A stretch of 64,000 bases of DNA from an uncultured Sphingomonadaceae bacterium (GTDB lineage Bacteria; Pseudomonadota; Alphaproteobacteria; Sphingomonadales; Sphingomonadaceae). Location of the stretch: positions 1,054,001-1,118,000 of the forward strand of contig CANLCX010000002.1 of NCBI GenBank assembly GCA_947489315.1, written 5' to 3'. A program made the translations under genes and the position numbers. The notes below the pieces were generated by a model. That model was not told where the DNA came from and searched no databases. It saw only the letters and a list, made by a program, of their open reading frames with translations. Below are positions 39,106 through 48,054 of the stretch, piece after piece (the stretch's first letter is position 1; each line of letters opens with the position of its first letter).

Positions 39106-40935
39106 ATGAGTGAAATTACCAATGACAATGCCCCTGAAAAGGAGCCGTCAGATTCCGAAAAACCTGTGGTCAAGAAAATAGGGAATTTGCGGATGGTCTG
39201 GGACCGGGCCATTTGTTACCCGAAACAAATTGCTTTTGCGGCCATTGCGCTATTTGTCGCAGCCATGGCGACGTTGGCTATTCCATGGGGTTTCAAGTCC
39301 ATCGTCGACGAAGGTTTTGCCTCCGGCGGCGGCGATATTGCGCCCTATTTTCAAATTCTTTTGGTGATTGTTGCGATATTAGCGGTCGCCACAGCCCTCC
39401 GCTTCTATTTTGTCAGTTGGCTCGGGGAACGGGTCGTTGCGGATATCAGATTAGCGGTGCAGCGCAATTTGCTGCGCCTGGCGCCTGGTTTTTTTGAAGA
39501 AAACCGGCCATCGGAAATTGCCTCGCGGATGACATCCGATACCGCGGTTATCGAACAAACCGTTGGCACCACGGTATCCGTGGCCTTGCGCAACATCATC
39601 ATCGGCATTGGTGGGATTATCTTTCTGTTCACGCTAGCTCCGGCATTAACAGCGGGACTGTTGGTGGGCATCCCCATCGTCATTTTACCAATCGTATTCA
39701 TCGGCCGAAAACTAAGCAACGTGTCGCGATTCAGTCAGGACCGGGTTGCTGATGTTGGCGCTATGGTTTCCGAAACATTGGGCGCCATGAAAATAGTTCA
39801 GGCTTTTGGTCAGGAAACGCGCGAGCATGAAAGATTTGGCGGCGCTGTTGAAAACACATTTGACACAGCCAAGCGGCGGATAAGGCTACGCGCCGCTTTA
39901 ACGGCCGTGGTTATCGCACTGGTGTTTACCGGCATTACATTGTTAATGTGGCGCGGTGCTATCGGCGTTGCCGATGGCACTATTTCCGGCGGCACTATTG
40001 CAGCATTTGTTCTCACTGGTGGCTTGGTAGCAGGTGCCTTTGGCGCGCTGACCGAAGTTTATGGCGATCTGTTGCGCGCAGCAGGTGCTGCCGGGCGATT
40101 GGCCGAATTATTGTCCGAAGAACCCGGCATAGCCGCTCCCGCCTCGCCTATCGCATTACCGGAACCACCGCGAGGGCAAATCTCCTTTGACAATGTGACC
40201 TTTGCCTATCCCACGCGGCCGGATACCGCGGCGCTCAAAAATTTCTCGCTTAAGGTATCGCCGGGCGAAACCGTGGCCGTCGTCGGCCCATCCGGTGCAG
40301 GCAAATCCACCTTGTTTCAATTGGCCCAACGCTTCTATGATCCGGAAGGCGGCAGTGTCAGGATAGATGGCGTCGCCCTGCCCTCCGCTGATCCAGCAGA
40401 CATTCGTGAACGCATGGCGCTGGTTCCTCAGGATACGGTATTATTTGCCGCCTCCGCTCGCGACAATTTGCGTTATGGGAAGTGGGACGCAACGGACGAA
40501 GAAATTTGGGCCGCCGCACGCGCCGCCAATGCCGAGAAATTCTTGCTGGAACTGCCCGATGGGCTCGACAGCTTCATGGGAGAAGCCGGAACCCGGCTAT
40601 CAGGCGGCCAGCGCCAGCGTGTCGCCATTGCCCGCGCTTTGTTGAGGCAATCGCCAATCTTGTTGCTGGACGAAGCGACATCGGCATTGGATGCCGAAAG
40701 CGAGAAGCTGGTGCAGGACGCGCTGGACCGGCTCATGCGCGATCGCACGACCATTGTAATTGCGCACCGGCTGGCAACCATCCGCTCGGCCGATCGCATC
40801 ATCGTGATGGATGACGGACATATTGTCGAGCAAGGCGATCATGCCAGCTTGATTACCGAAAATGGCCTCTATGCCAAGCTCGCGGAATTGCAATTTAACG
40901 GCGCAGAACAGTCCAAAGCTGCTATTGCGATTTAG
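39106..40935 (+). CDS. ABC exporter with fused membrane and ATPase domains
   Basis: The 609-residue half-transporter of the MsbA/multidrug type has six membrane helices (about residues 40-330) and an ATPase domain with Walker A GPSGAGKST, signature LSGGQRQR, Walker B ILLLDEATSALD and H-loop IAHRLAT. It acts as a homodimer to export lipids or lipophilic compounds. The ATG at 39106 has only a weak purine tract upstream. The specific substrate is unknown. Confidence 0.93.
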   Translation: MSEITNDNAPEKEPSDSEKPVVKKIGNLRMVWDRAICYPKQIAFAAIALFVAAMATLAIPWGFKSIVDEGFASGGGDIAPYFQILLVIVAILAVATALRFYFVSWLGERVVADIRLAVQRNLLRLAPGFFEENRPSEIASRMTSDTAVIEQTVGTTVSVALRNIIIGIGGIIFLFTLAPALTAGLLVGIPIVILPIVFIGRKLSNVSRFSQDRVADVGAMVSETLGAMKIVQAFGQETREHERFGGAVENTFDTAKRRIRLRAALTAVVIALVFTGITLLMWRGAIGVADGTISGGTIAAFVLTGGLVAGAFGALTEVYGDLLRAAGAAGRLAELLSEEPGIAAPASPIALPEPPRGQISFDNVTFAYPTRPDTAALKNFSLKVSPGETVAVVGPSGAGKSTLFQLAQRFYDPEGGSVRIDGVALPSADPADIRERMALVPQDTVLFAASARDNLRYGKWDATDEEIWAAARAANAEKFLLELPDGLDSFMGEAGTRLSGGQRQRVAIARALLRQSPILLLDEATSALDAESEKLVQDALDRLMRDRTTIVIAHRLATIRSADRIIVMDDGHIVEQGDHASLITENGLYAKLAELQFNGAEQSKAAIAI

Positions 40936-41270
40936 CGAGTAACGCCAACTCCTATGAACGATAGGGCTGGCAAATCGGGCATTTGATCGAGCAGATTGAT
41001 GCTTTAGGAAGAGCCATTGGCACGAGCATGATCAACATGCGCCCCATCGACTAGTATCCCGCCCTGGCCAAAGCCAATGCTGGAACGGTGATATTATCCA
41101 GTCCCGATCCGTGTCTTTTTAGAGTGCTGAATTTCGGCTTGGGCCGGAACAAGACGATGGTTCGGGAACAGCCTATGGATTGTAATGGCGAGTATATCGG
41201 CGTTCTTGACCATCCACTGGCCAAACCACCCGCAAGCATAACAGCAACGCCAGTGACGAGCGACAAACAA
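40936..41270. other. Intergenic gap between the ABC exporter gene and the tonB operon terminator
   Basis: These 335 bases separate two converging transcription units. I see no convincing gene; short frames on either strand lack starts and family resemblance. The gap ends in the strong hairpin described next. Confidence 0.5.
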
Positions 41271-41300
41271 AAAGGGCGGTGGATCGCTCCACCGCCCTTT
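41271..41300 (-). terminator. Strong bidirectional intrinsic terminator of the tonB operon
   Basis: A perfect 13-bp stem (41271-41283 with 41288-41300, loop TCGC) includes GGGCGGTGGA and is flanked by A tracts on the left and T residues on the right, so it can work on both strands. It lies 20 bases beyond the stop of the last exbD gene. Confidence 0.9.
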
Positions 41301-41320
41301 TATAAATTTATCAGCTGCTC

Positions 41321-41773
41321 TTAGTTTGGCAAACGAGATGCCTTGCCAAAGCTGCTATATTGTTCGTTACCGACAAAACCAAATTTGGTTACGCCGCTAT
41401 CTTTGATCTCCGCAAGAACGCGGTCGACCGTCAGATAGGCACTAACCGGATCAGGCTGGAACTGGAGCTCAGGCTCCGGAACCATCGATTTGGTTTGCGC
41501 AAGATATTGTTTGATCTGCTGCAACGAAGCTGGCTGTTCATTCCACAATATCTGGTTGGTCGGGGTGATACCCAACCGGTTCTTCACCGGATCAATCAGT
41601 GGTGGTGGTGGTGGATTTGGATCATCCACAGGCAGATCCAGTTTAACCGCATGGGTTTGGACCGGGATTGTAATGATGAACATGATGAGGAGAACGAGCA
41701 GGACGTCGATCAACGGCGTCGTGTTCATTTCCATCATCGGCTCGCCATCATCGCTGCCGCCGCTCATAGCCAT
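41321..41773 (-). CDS. exbD: ExbD/TolR biopolymer transport protein, second copy
   Basis: The 150-residue protein has one N-terminal membrane helix with the proton-path aspartate in EMNTTPLIDVLLVLLIMFI and a periplasmic domain. With ExbB it uses the proton gradient to energise TonB. Its periplasmic part contains a proline run (PNPPPPPLIDP) not seen in the other copy. AAGGAGA precedes the ATG. It is the last gene of the tonB-exbB-exbD-exbD operon. Confidence 0.93.
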   Translation of the reverse strand: MAMSGGSDDGEPMMEMNTTPLIDVLLVLLIMFIITIPVQTHAVKLDLPVDDPNPPPPPLIDPVKNRLGITPTNQILWNEQPASLQQIKQYLAQTKSMVPEPELQFQPDPVSAYLTVDRVLAEIKDSGVTKFGFVGNEQYSSFGKASRLPN

Positions 41774-41816
41774 TAGTGCGTCTCCTTAAATATTCTAAAC
41801 TTGATGCCGTATCAGG

Positions 41817-42338
41817 CTATTCAACTGCAATCGGTGTCGACAAAAACCCGACCTTGGCAAAGCCAGCGCGCTGCATGGCAAAAATTGCGCCACCAATGCA
41901 CCGATAAGGCGTATTAATGTCACCCCGGATATGCACTTCAGGCATATCTTCTGGTGTCATATTCTCTACGCCGCCAAAGGCTTCGATCTGATTTTCCAAC
42001 TGAGTCACAGCTCTTTGTATCAATTCATTCGAATCGACAGGAGTTGTGTTCCAGTAGATCCGACAATTGCCGCCCGGATTGGCGCCAGCAAAGTCCGGAT
42101 CACCGGGATCTCGCCCTGCTGAGTCTGTTGTCGTAACAGCGAGCAGCACGTTTTCCGGTTTGGTTGTCGTCACTTCAAACGGTAGAACCGGCAGTTCCAG
42201 CTCCACTGTCTGGATCACCACTGGAACAGCGATCAAGAAAATGATCAGCAAAACCAGCATGACGTCCACCAGCGGGGTCGTGTTAATGTCCGATAGAGGA
42301 GTTTCTGCTCCACCGCCGTCCCCAACATTCATCGCCAT
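41817..42338 (-). CDS. exbD: ExbD/TolR biopolymer transport protein, first copy
   Basis: The 173-residue protein has the same layout, a single helix with DINTTPLVDVMLVLLIIFL including the functional Asp, and a longer periplasmic domain with two Cys (in GNCRIYW and YRCIGG). It lies between exbB and the second exbD. Two exbD genes in one tonB operon are common in sphingomonads and xanthomonads, which rely on many TonB receptors. Confidence 0.93.
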   Translation of the reverse strand: MAMNVGDGGGAETPLSDINTTPLVDVMLVLLIIFLIAVPVVIQTVELELPVLPFEVTTTKPENVLLAVTTTDSAGRDPGDPDFAGANPGGNCRIYWNTTPVDSNELIQRAVTQLENQIEAFGGVENMTPEDMPEVHIRGDINTPYRCIGGAIFAMQRAGFAKVGFLSTPIAVE

Positions 42339-42417
42339 AAGATTCTATCCTCTCAAAAATATACTTTATCGAAATAGCAGGTCAAACCTGCGCCTTTCGA
42401 AAATGAGGGGCCGCCAA

Positions 42418-42457
42418 AGCCGTTTGCAAGAATGTTATCTTTCCAAAGCAAACGGCT
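42418..42457 (-). other. Intercistronic stem-loop between exbB and exbD
   Basis: Perfect 10-base arms AGCCGTTTGC and GCAAACGGCT enclose a 20-base loop, 12 bases after the exbB stop and 80 before the exbD start. There is no T run, so it looks like a processing or mRNA-stability element that could set different ExbB and ExbD amounts, not a terminator. Confidence 0.55.
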
Positions 42458-42468
42458 TGGCTAGCACC

Positions 42469-43236
42469 TTATTTCTTTATAGCTGGCTTCGCTGCAGCGG
42501 TGGTTGCAGGTTTCGCCTGCATGCCGCCTTTGGCAGGAGATGGCTTCACAGCACCGTCGGATGAAATATAACCGAGAACATCGTTGGCAAAGTCGCTCAG
42601 ATCTTCTGCGATGCGCTTGTTACGACCTTGCAGCCAGTTATAGGCAAGAACGGCAGGAACGGCCACACCAAGACCCAGTGCGGTCATGATCAAAGCTTCA
42701 CCAACTGGACCCGCAACAGCATCAATCGATGCCTGACCAGCAATACCAATTTTGATCAGCGCGCGATAAATACCGATAACCGTACCGAACAGACCGATAA
42801 ATGGTGACGTTGCACCAACCGTTGCAAGCCATGGGAGACCAGTCGCCAATTTGGAGTTAATCAATGCCTGTGAACGATGCAGCGAATTGTGCATCCAATC
42901 ATGGGCTTCCACAGGATCTGTCAAACGGGCGTGATCGTCTTCAGCCTTAATGCCATCGTCGACAATCTGACGATAGGCACTATTTTTGTCCAATTTGGCA
43001 GCGCCTTCTTTCAAGCTATTTGCTTTCCAGAAAGAAGCGCGAGCGGCTTGGCCTTGCTTCATTACCTTGTTCTGCTCGAACAATTTGGAAAACAGAATGT
43101 AGAAAGAAGAAACGGACATAATAGCTAGGACGGCAAGAACGAACCAAGCGATAACACCACCCTGCTCCATCGCTTCCCAAAAACCAAATGCGTTCTGCGG
43201 TGCGGTTCCACCGGCTGCTAAAATTTCAATAAACAT
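42469..43236 (-). CDS. exbB: MotA/TolQ/ExbB proton channel protein
   Basis: The 255-residue inner-membrane protein has three helices (about 28-48, 143-165 and 185-205) and the family core ATVGATSPFIGLFGTVIGIY. It forms the pentameric proton channel of the TonB motor. A Lys/Ala/Pro-rich tail ends the protein. The upstream gene is tonB, with an 81-base gap that contains a short GC-rich hairpin (near 43290). Confidence 0.93.
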   Translation of the reverse strand: MFIEILAAGGTAPQNAFGFWEAMEQGGVIAWFVLAVLAIMSVSSFYILFSKLFEQNKVMKQGQAARASFWKANSLKEGAAKLDKNSAYRQIVDDGIKAEDDHARLTDPVEAHDWMHNSLHRSQALINSKLATGLPWLATVGATSPFIGLFGTVIGIYRALIKIGIAGQASIDAVAGPVGEALIMTALGLGVAVPAVLAYNWLQGRNKRIAEDLSDFANDVLGYISSDGAVKPSPAKGGMQAKPATTAAAKPAIKK

Positions 43237-43317
43237 TATATATTCCCCTCAAGGATAGATTAAACTTCAAAAATTTTGCAGCGGAGCGGCGCGAGCGCCA
43301 TTCCACTGCCGTGTTAC

Positions 43318-43980
43318 TTATTTCGGTATCTGCCAACGGACCCGGCTAGACCATGAACCAGTTGTTGGGTTGCCTTGCGAATCAAGCGACGGACGGAAAC
43401 GTGCACGACGCTGGATATTCTTACAGGTCGCCGCATCCAGGTCACTATGACCGCTAGATCCAGTAATCTGACAACTATCCACTCTGCCCTTCGCATTAAC
43501 TACAACGCGAAAGCTTGTCGTACCTTCACGCTCTTCACGCAGAGCACGAGATGGGTAGTCATTAGCGTTCGCCCAGTTGCCGGGGTTACCGCGCGGTTCG
43601 GGGTTTGCCCGTTGCGGCGGCGGCGGTGGTGGCGGAGCAGGCGCTGGAGCCGGCGCAACTGGCGCAGGCGCAGGTGGTGGTGTTCTCACCTGCTGTATCG
43701 GAGCGCGTGGAGCCGCAGGTGGTGCCACAATCGGTGGTGGCGTCACCACTGGTGGCGGTTCGATCGGTTGATCCGGTGGTGGTGGAGGGGGCTCCTCAAT
43801 CTCTTCCGGGGGTTCTTCTTCTTGGATATCGATCATATCAAGCTCTGACGCCACTTTCTTGACCGCACTATAGGCGAGGCCAGTGACCAAAGCATATCCA
43901 AACAGCGCGTGAATAAGAACGACAAGAATAATAGAAACGATCTTGCTCGAACTCATTTGTTGTTGGTCAGCATAAGCCAT
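43318..43980 (-). CDS. tonB: TonB energy transducer
   Basis: The 220-residue protein has an N-terminal anchor helix (about 13-35), a Pro/Glu-rich then Pro/Ala-rich periplasm-spanning region (about 50-130) and a C-terminal TonB domain (about 140-220, GTTSFRVVVNAKGRVDSC). It carries energy from ExbB/ExbD to outer-membrane receptors such as the one at 57.3 kb. It is the first gene of its operon. Confidence 0.93.
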   Translation of the reverse strand: MAYADQQQMSSSKIVSIILVVLIHALFGYALVTGLAYSAVKKVASELDMIDIQEEEPPEEIEEPPPPPPDQPIEPPPVVTPPPIVAPPAAPRAPIQQVRTPPPAPAPVAPAPAPAPPPPPPPQRANPEPRGNPGNWANANDYPSRALREEREGTTSFRVVVNAKGRVDSCQITGSSGHSDLDAATCKNIQRRARFRPSLDSQGNPTTGSWSSRVRWQIPK

Positions 43981-44243
43981 TCAGAAATATAACTCCTTTT
44001 CTTCCCTAGGGAATCGAAACCTCGCAAAAGATTTTTATCGAGAACTGCTGGAGTGTAACCCGCACCAATCCCTAGATTCCCCACGACAGCTTTTCGTTGC
44101 GATGAAAGCCGTCTTAAAAATGTTTTAACGCGGTAGATGGGGACAGGCAATCGCTTTGTTAGTTCAGGGTTGATTAAGCTGTCAAAAACACAAGATGTTG
44201 CCTATGGAATTCCCTATCAAAAGCGGAACATTACAGGATAATC

Positions 44244-45095
44244 ATGCACCCAATAACATATATATTCACTGGCTTATTAGTGGCGCTAACAGCCTGTTTT
44301 CCTGCTTTTTCACAGTCCAATCCGAATGCTGATCCCTTGCAATATGCGGACATAGCTGACCTTAGCGTCAATGCGCCCTTGATTGCGCATGTTAAGATCA
44401 AAGAAGCTATTAAAGTTGATCCAAAACGGGTCACTAATGCTCCCGCAGGAACGCAAAGATATTATATCGTGGCGACAACCAACGCGCTGATTCGCGGTCA
44501 GGGAGGGATACCGGAAACGATTCGCTATGTGATTGATTTGCCACTGGATGAACGCGGACGAGCACCAAAGATAAAGAAAAAGCCATTTATCATTTTCGCC
44601 CGGAATCTCAATGGTTCTAGCGGCGATATTCAGCTGGCCGCGCCGGATGCACAGATCAGCTGGTCGCCCGCGAGAGACCAGCGTGTCAGATCGTTCGTCC
44701 GGGAAGTTGTCGCCCGCAATGCGGCGCCAGCAATCGCTGGAGTCGGAAGTGCTTTTCATGTCCCCGGAACGATTATCGGCGAAGGTGAAACACAGGTTTT
44801 TTTAGAGACTGTTACCGGTGATCCTGTTTCCATCACAATATTGAGCCGGGAGGGCCAGAAGAAAGTCTGGGCCGTCTCGTTGAGTGAGATAGTCGATGAA
44901 GCCGCCCGCGCGCCGACGCGTAATAGCCTTTTATGGTATCGGTTAGCTTGCTTCCTACCCAAATCACTTCCGGAGGAATCGCTCGCTGGTGATTCAGCTT
45001 CCAATGCCAATCAAGCGCGCCGAGATTATAATTTGGTGATCCAAGATTTGGGGAATTGCCCGCGCACGCGGTCGGCAGAGTATCGCACGCCCTAG
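44244..45095 (+). CDS. Hypothetical exported protein (283 aa)
   Basis: A signal peptide (LLVALTACFPAFSQ) precedes a soluble domain of mixed alpha/beta character with two C-terminal cysteines. LTAC could also act as a lipobox. The ribosome site AGGA lies 6 bases before the ATG. I do not recognise the family. The gene is divergent from tonB and precedes hom in the same direction, 130 bases apart. Confidence 0.75.
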   Translation: MHPITYIFTGLLVALTACFPAFSQSNPNADPLQYADIADLSVNAPLIAHVKIKEAIKVDPKRVTNAPAGTQRYYIVATTNALIRGQGGIPETIRYVIDLPLDERGRAPKIKKKPFIIFARNLNGSSGDIQLAAPDAQISWSPARDQRVRSFVREVVARNAAPAIAGVGSAFHVPGTIIGEGETQVFLETVTGDPVSITILSREGQKKVWAVSLSEIVDEAARAPTRNSLLWYRLACFLPKSLPEESLAGDSASNANQARRDYNLVIQDLGNCPRTRSAEYRTP

Positions 45096-45145
45096 TTCAG
45101 CCTAACAGCAGTTTATCTCAACACTTTGAAAGACGGGCTGGCATT

Positions 45146-45163
45146 ATAGTGTCGCGACGCTAT
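45146..45163. promoter_or_regulatory. Near-palindrome in the hom upstream region
   Basis: ATAGTGTCGCGACGCTAT is symmetric except for one pair and is centred on the perfect palindrome GTCGCGAC, about 62 bases before the hom start. It could be an operator. No regulator can be assigned. Confidence 0.3.
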
Positions 45164-45224
45164 TAAACGGGTTCAATCGCAGCATCATCTATTACATCAG
45201 CCCGAATTCAAGGTTCCCATCATC

Positions 45225-46523
45225 ATGACATCACCTCTCCGTATCGCTTTGGCTGGCCTGGGCACCGTAGGTTCGGGGGTAATTCGGCTGATCAACGAAA
45301 ATGGTGCCATGATCGCACAACGTGCCGGCCGACCCATTTCCATCGTCGCGGTTTCCGCGCGCGACCGGAATCGTGATCGCGGCGTTGATCTAAGCCCTTA
45401 TAAATGGGTCGATGACATGAATGATCTGGCCGCCGAGCCGGAGGTTGATTGCGTCGTTGAAATGATCGGAGGCTCCGATGGCCCGGCTCTCGATCTCGCC
45501 CGCAACAGCTTGAAGCAGGGCAAGTCCTTTGTCACAGCGAACAAGGCGATGATTGCCCACCACGGTATGGAACTGGCGGGATTGGCCGAAAACAAGAATG
45601 TCGCGCTAAAATATGAAGCCGCGGTTGCAGGCGGCATCCCCGTCATCAAAGGACTGCGAGACGGGGCGTCGGCCAACCATATTGAGCGGGTTTATGGAAT
45701 CCTAAACGGCACCTGCAATTACATTCTGACCACAATGGAAAAACACGGCAGTGATTTTGACGCGGTACTAAAAGATGCCCAGGACCTTGGCTATGCCGAA
45801 GCCGATCCCAGTTTCGATATCGACGGCGTTGATGCCGCCCACAAACTCGCGATTCTCGCAGCACTCTCCTTTGGCACGGCGTTAGATTTTGATGGTGTCG
45901 AAATTGCGGGTATTCGCGATATCATGGCAGCCGACATCGGACAGGCAAAGGCGCTTGGTTATCGTATCCGCCTGCTTGGAATGGCACGGATTGACGACGG
46001 AAAATTATTTCAGCGTGTAAATCCCTATCTGGTTCCCGAAAGCCATCCCCTCGCTCATATTGATGGCTCCACCAACGCGGTGGTCGCAGAGGGTAATTTT
46101 TCCGGGCGGCTGATGTTCCAGGGCGCCGGTGCCGGTGATGGCCCCACCGCATCCGCAGTCGTCGCTGATCTAATCGATATTGCCCGCGGAGACAGCGGCA
46201 CGGCTTTCGCCATGCCAGCCAGCGAAATGCCCGCAAGCGAACGCGCAGAAAGTGGTAATCGTACGGGAAAAAGCTATATCCGTTTCGTCGTCGCCGACAA
46301 ACCGGGCGTATTGGCAGAAATTACGGCCGCCATGCGCGATGCGGAAGTGTCGATCGAAAGCCTGATCCAGACCGAGAAAACCGATGAGGGTTCGGTATTA
46401 ATTTCTATGGTAACCCACCAAAGCCTGGAACGGGACGTCATTCAGAGTCTTGGAAAACTGTCCGATTCAAGCAGCTTGCAAGGCGCGCCGGTCGTCATGC
46501 ACCTCTTGAGCGACGAAGACTAA
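45225..46523 (+). CDS. hom: Homoserine dehydrogenase
   Basis: The 432-residue enzyme reduces aspartate semialdehyde to homoserine for Met, Thr and Ile synthesis. It shows an N-terminal Rossmann motif (GLGTVGSGV), the catalytic block GILNGTCNYILTTM and a substrate region FDIDGVDAAHKLAIL. A C-terminal ACT domain (about 350-430) gives feedback control by an amino acid, commonly threonine. Confidence 0.95.
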   Translation: MTSPLRIALAGLGTVGSGVIRLINENGAMIAQRAGRPISIVAVSARDRNRDRGVDLSPYKWVDDMNDLAAEPEVDCVVEMIGGSDGPALDLARNSLKQGKSFVTANKAMIAHHGMELAGLAENKNVALKYEAAVAGGIPVIKGLRDGASANHIERVYGILNGTCNYILTTMEKHGSDFDAVLKDAQDLGYAEADPSFDIDGVDAAHKLAILAALSFGTALDFDGVEIAGIRDIMAADIGQAKALGYRIRLLGMARIDDGKLFQRVNPYLVPESHPLAHIDGSTNAVVAEGNFSGRLMFQGAGAGDGPTASAVVADLIDIARGDSGTAFAMPASEMPASERAESGNRTGKSYIRFVVADKPGVLAEITAAMRDAEVSIESLIQTEKTDEGSVLISMVTHQSLERDVIQSLGKLSDSSSLQGAPVVMHLLSDED

Positions 46524-46534
46524 ACAGCCGCACT

Positions 46535-47023
46535 TCACTCTGGCTCATTCGCCTTGATCTGCACCTGTTTGACATAGTCCTCGTCCGGCACAGTCGGCTT
46601 AATGACCTCCCACAACCGACCAGCTGGGCCGCCAACACTGCCGCCCGCTCCGCCAAAAGAGACGGTGACCAATGACAATCCTTTGAAGCATTGGCGTTCA
46701 CTGGCGTCTATATAGCAGCGCCCGGTATTGACATATTCCGCATTGCCGTTGGGAATAAGTTCACGAATCCGATCACCATTTGCCAGAAGTTCCGGAAAGG
46801 GCAGGCGATATTTGCGATTGGCATCAAAAGTCCCGCAAACCACTATCTCGTCAGGATCTGAATTTTTCAGACAACCATCAGCATCGACCGCAACCAATCG
46901 GTGTGCGTTATCGATCAATTGATTGGTGCGGTCATCTATCCCTATTTGGGCATGGGCCGTCTCGAAAACGGTGCCGGATGTCAGGATTAAGGACAAGATT
47001 ACAAGGCTTCTCGACAATGTCAT
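46535..47023 (-). CDS. Hypothetical periplasmic protein with DEIVVCG motif
   Basis: The 162-residue protein has a signal peptide (cleavage near TAHAQ), four cysteines after it and the motif DEIVVCG (about residues 59-65), which recurs in small secreted proteins of sphingomonads. Function is unknown. It converges with hom, 11 bases apart, and is divergent from glpX. Confidence 0.75.
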   Translation of the reverse strand: MTLSRSLVILSLILTSGTVFETAHAQIGIDDRTNQLIDNAHRLVAVDADGCLKNSDPDEIVVCGTFDANRKYRLPFPELLANGDRIRELIPNGNAEYVNTGRCYIDASERQCFKGLSLVTVSFGGAGGSVGGPAGRLWEVIKPTVPDEDYVKQVQIKANEPE

Positions 47024-47079
47024 AACGCTCCCCTATCGAGAGTTCAAAATCTGCCCCTATAAAAGGACTATAGATTCAA

Positions 47080-48051
47080 ATGCCTAAATCAAGTGATATT
47101 CTCGAACGCGTCCTGGTACTCGAAATGGTACGTGTGACCGAGGCAGCGGCGGTTTCCGCAGCAAAACTCATTGGCCGCGGTGATGAAAAAGCGGCTGATG
47201 CAGCGGCCGTGGAAGCGATGCGCGCAGCATTGAATCAGCTCGATATCTGCGGAACGGTTGTTATCGGCGAAGGCGAGCGCGACGAAGCGCCCATGTTGTT
47301 CATTGGCGAAAAAGTAGGTCATGGCTGCGCTGGCGAATCGCCAGAGATTGATATTGCGCTGGATCCGCTGGAAGGCACAACGATTACAGCCAAAGCAGGC
47401 GCCAATGCCCTTGCTGTTCTGGCCATTGCGGAAAAAGGCAATCTGCTCAATGCGCCGGACGTTTATATGGACAAGCTTGCGGTTGGACCGGGCTATTCCG
47501 ACAATATTATCGATCTCGACAAATCGGTGACCGAAAATGTTTCAGCCGTAGCCAAGGAAAAAGGCGTCGCGCCAGCCGATATTATCGTCTGTGTGCTGGA
47601 CCGTCCGCGCCACGAAAAGATTATTTCCGAATTGCGCGGAATTGGATGCGGTATCATGTTGATTCCCGATGGCGATGTCGCCGGCGTTATCGCAACCACC
47701 GACGAAGAAACCACCGTCGACATGTATATGGGCAGTGGCGGCGCGCCAGAAGGTGTATTGGCCGCAGCGGCTCTGCGTTGTGTCGGCGGGCAATTTAAAG
47801 GCCGGCTTACATTCCGCAATGATGACGAACGCAAACGCGCTCATAAATGGGGCATAGAAGATCTCGATAAAATCTACGACCTCAAAGAACTCGCCAAGGG
47901 CGATGTCATCTTTGCAGCAACCGGCGTGACCGACGGTTCCCTTTTGGAAGGCGTCAAAAAAATGCGCAGCGGTGTCATGACGACCGAGAGTGTGGTGATG
48001 CGCGCCTCTTCCGGCACGGTACGCTGGGTGAAGAGTGAGCACCGCGCCTGA
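47080..48051 (+). CDS. glpX: Class II fructose-1,6-bisphosphatase
   Basis: The 323-residue enzyme dephosphorylates fructose-1,6-bisphosphate in gluconeogenesis. GlpX landmarks are GEGERDEAPMLFIGE and the metal-binding DIALDPLEGTT (about residues 87-97). It is followed after 3 bases by a lipoprotein hydrolase gene and likely shares a transcript with it and the next gene. Confidence 0.95.
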   Translation: MPKSSDILERVLVLEMVRVTEAAAVSAAKLIGRGDEKAADAAAVEAMRAALNQLDICGTVVIGEGERDEAPMLFIGEKVGHGCAGESPEIDIALDPLEGTTITAKAGANALAVLAIAEKGNLLNAPDVYMDKLAVGPGYSDNIIDLDKSVTENVSAVAKEKGVAPADIIVCVLDRPRHEKIISELRGIGCGIMLIPDGDVAGVIATTDEETTVDMYMGSGGAPEGVLAAAALRCVGGQFKGRLTFRNDDERKRAHKWGIEDLDKIYDLKELAKGDVIFAATGVTDGSLLEGVKKMRSGVMTTESVVMRASSGTVRWVKSEHRA

Positions 48052-48054
48052 TAT

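Noticed and set aside
41051-41266. Minus-strand frame containing DNITVPALALA, loosely like the end of a PP2C phosphatase.
   Set aside because: The match is a few residues only, without other motifs or a start signal.
43577-43862. Gly/Ala- and Val/Ala-rich frames on the plus strand.
   Set aside because: They are shadows of the proline-rich segment of tonB.
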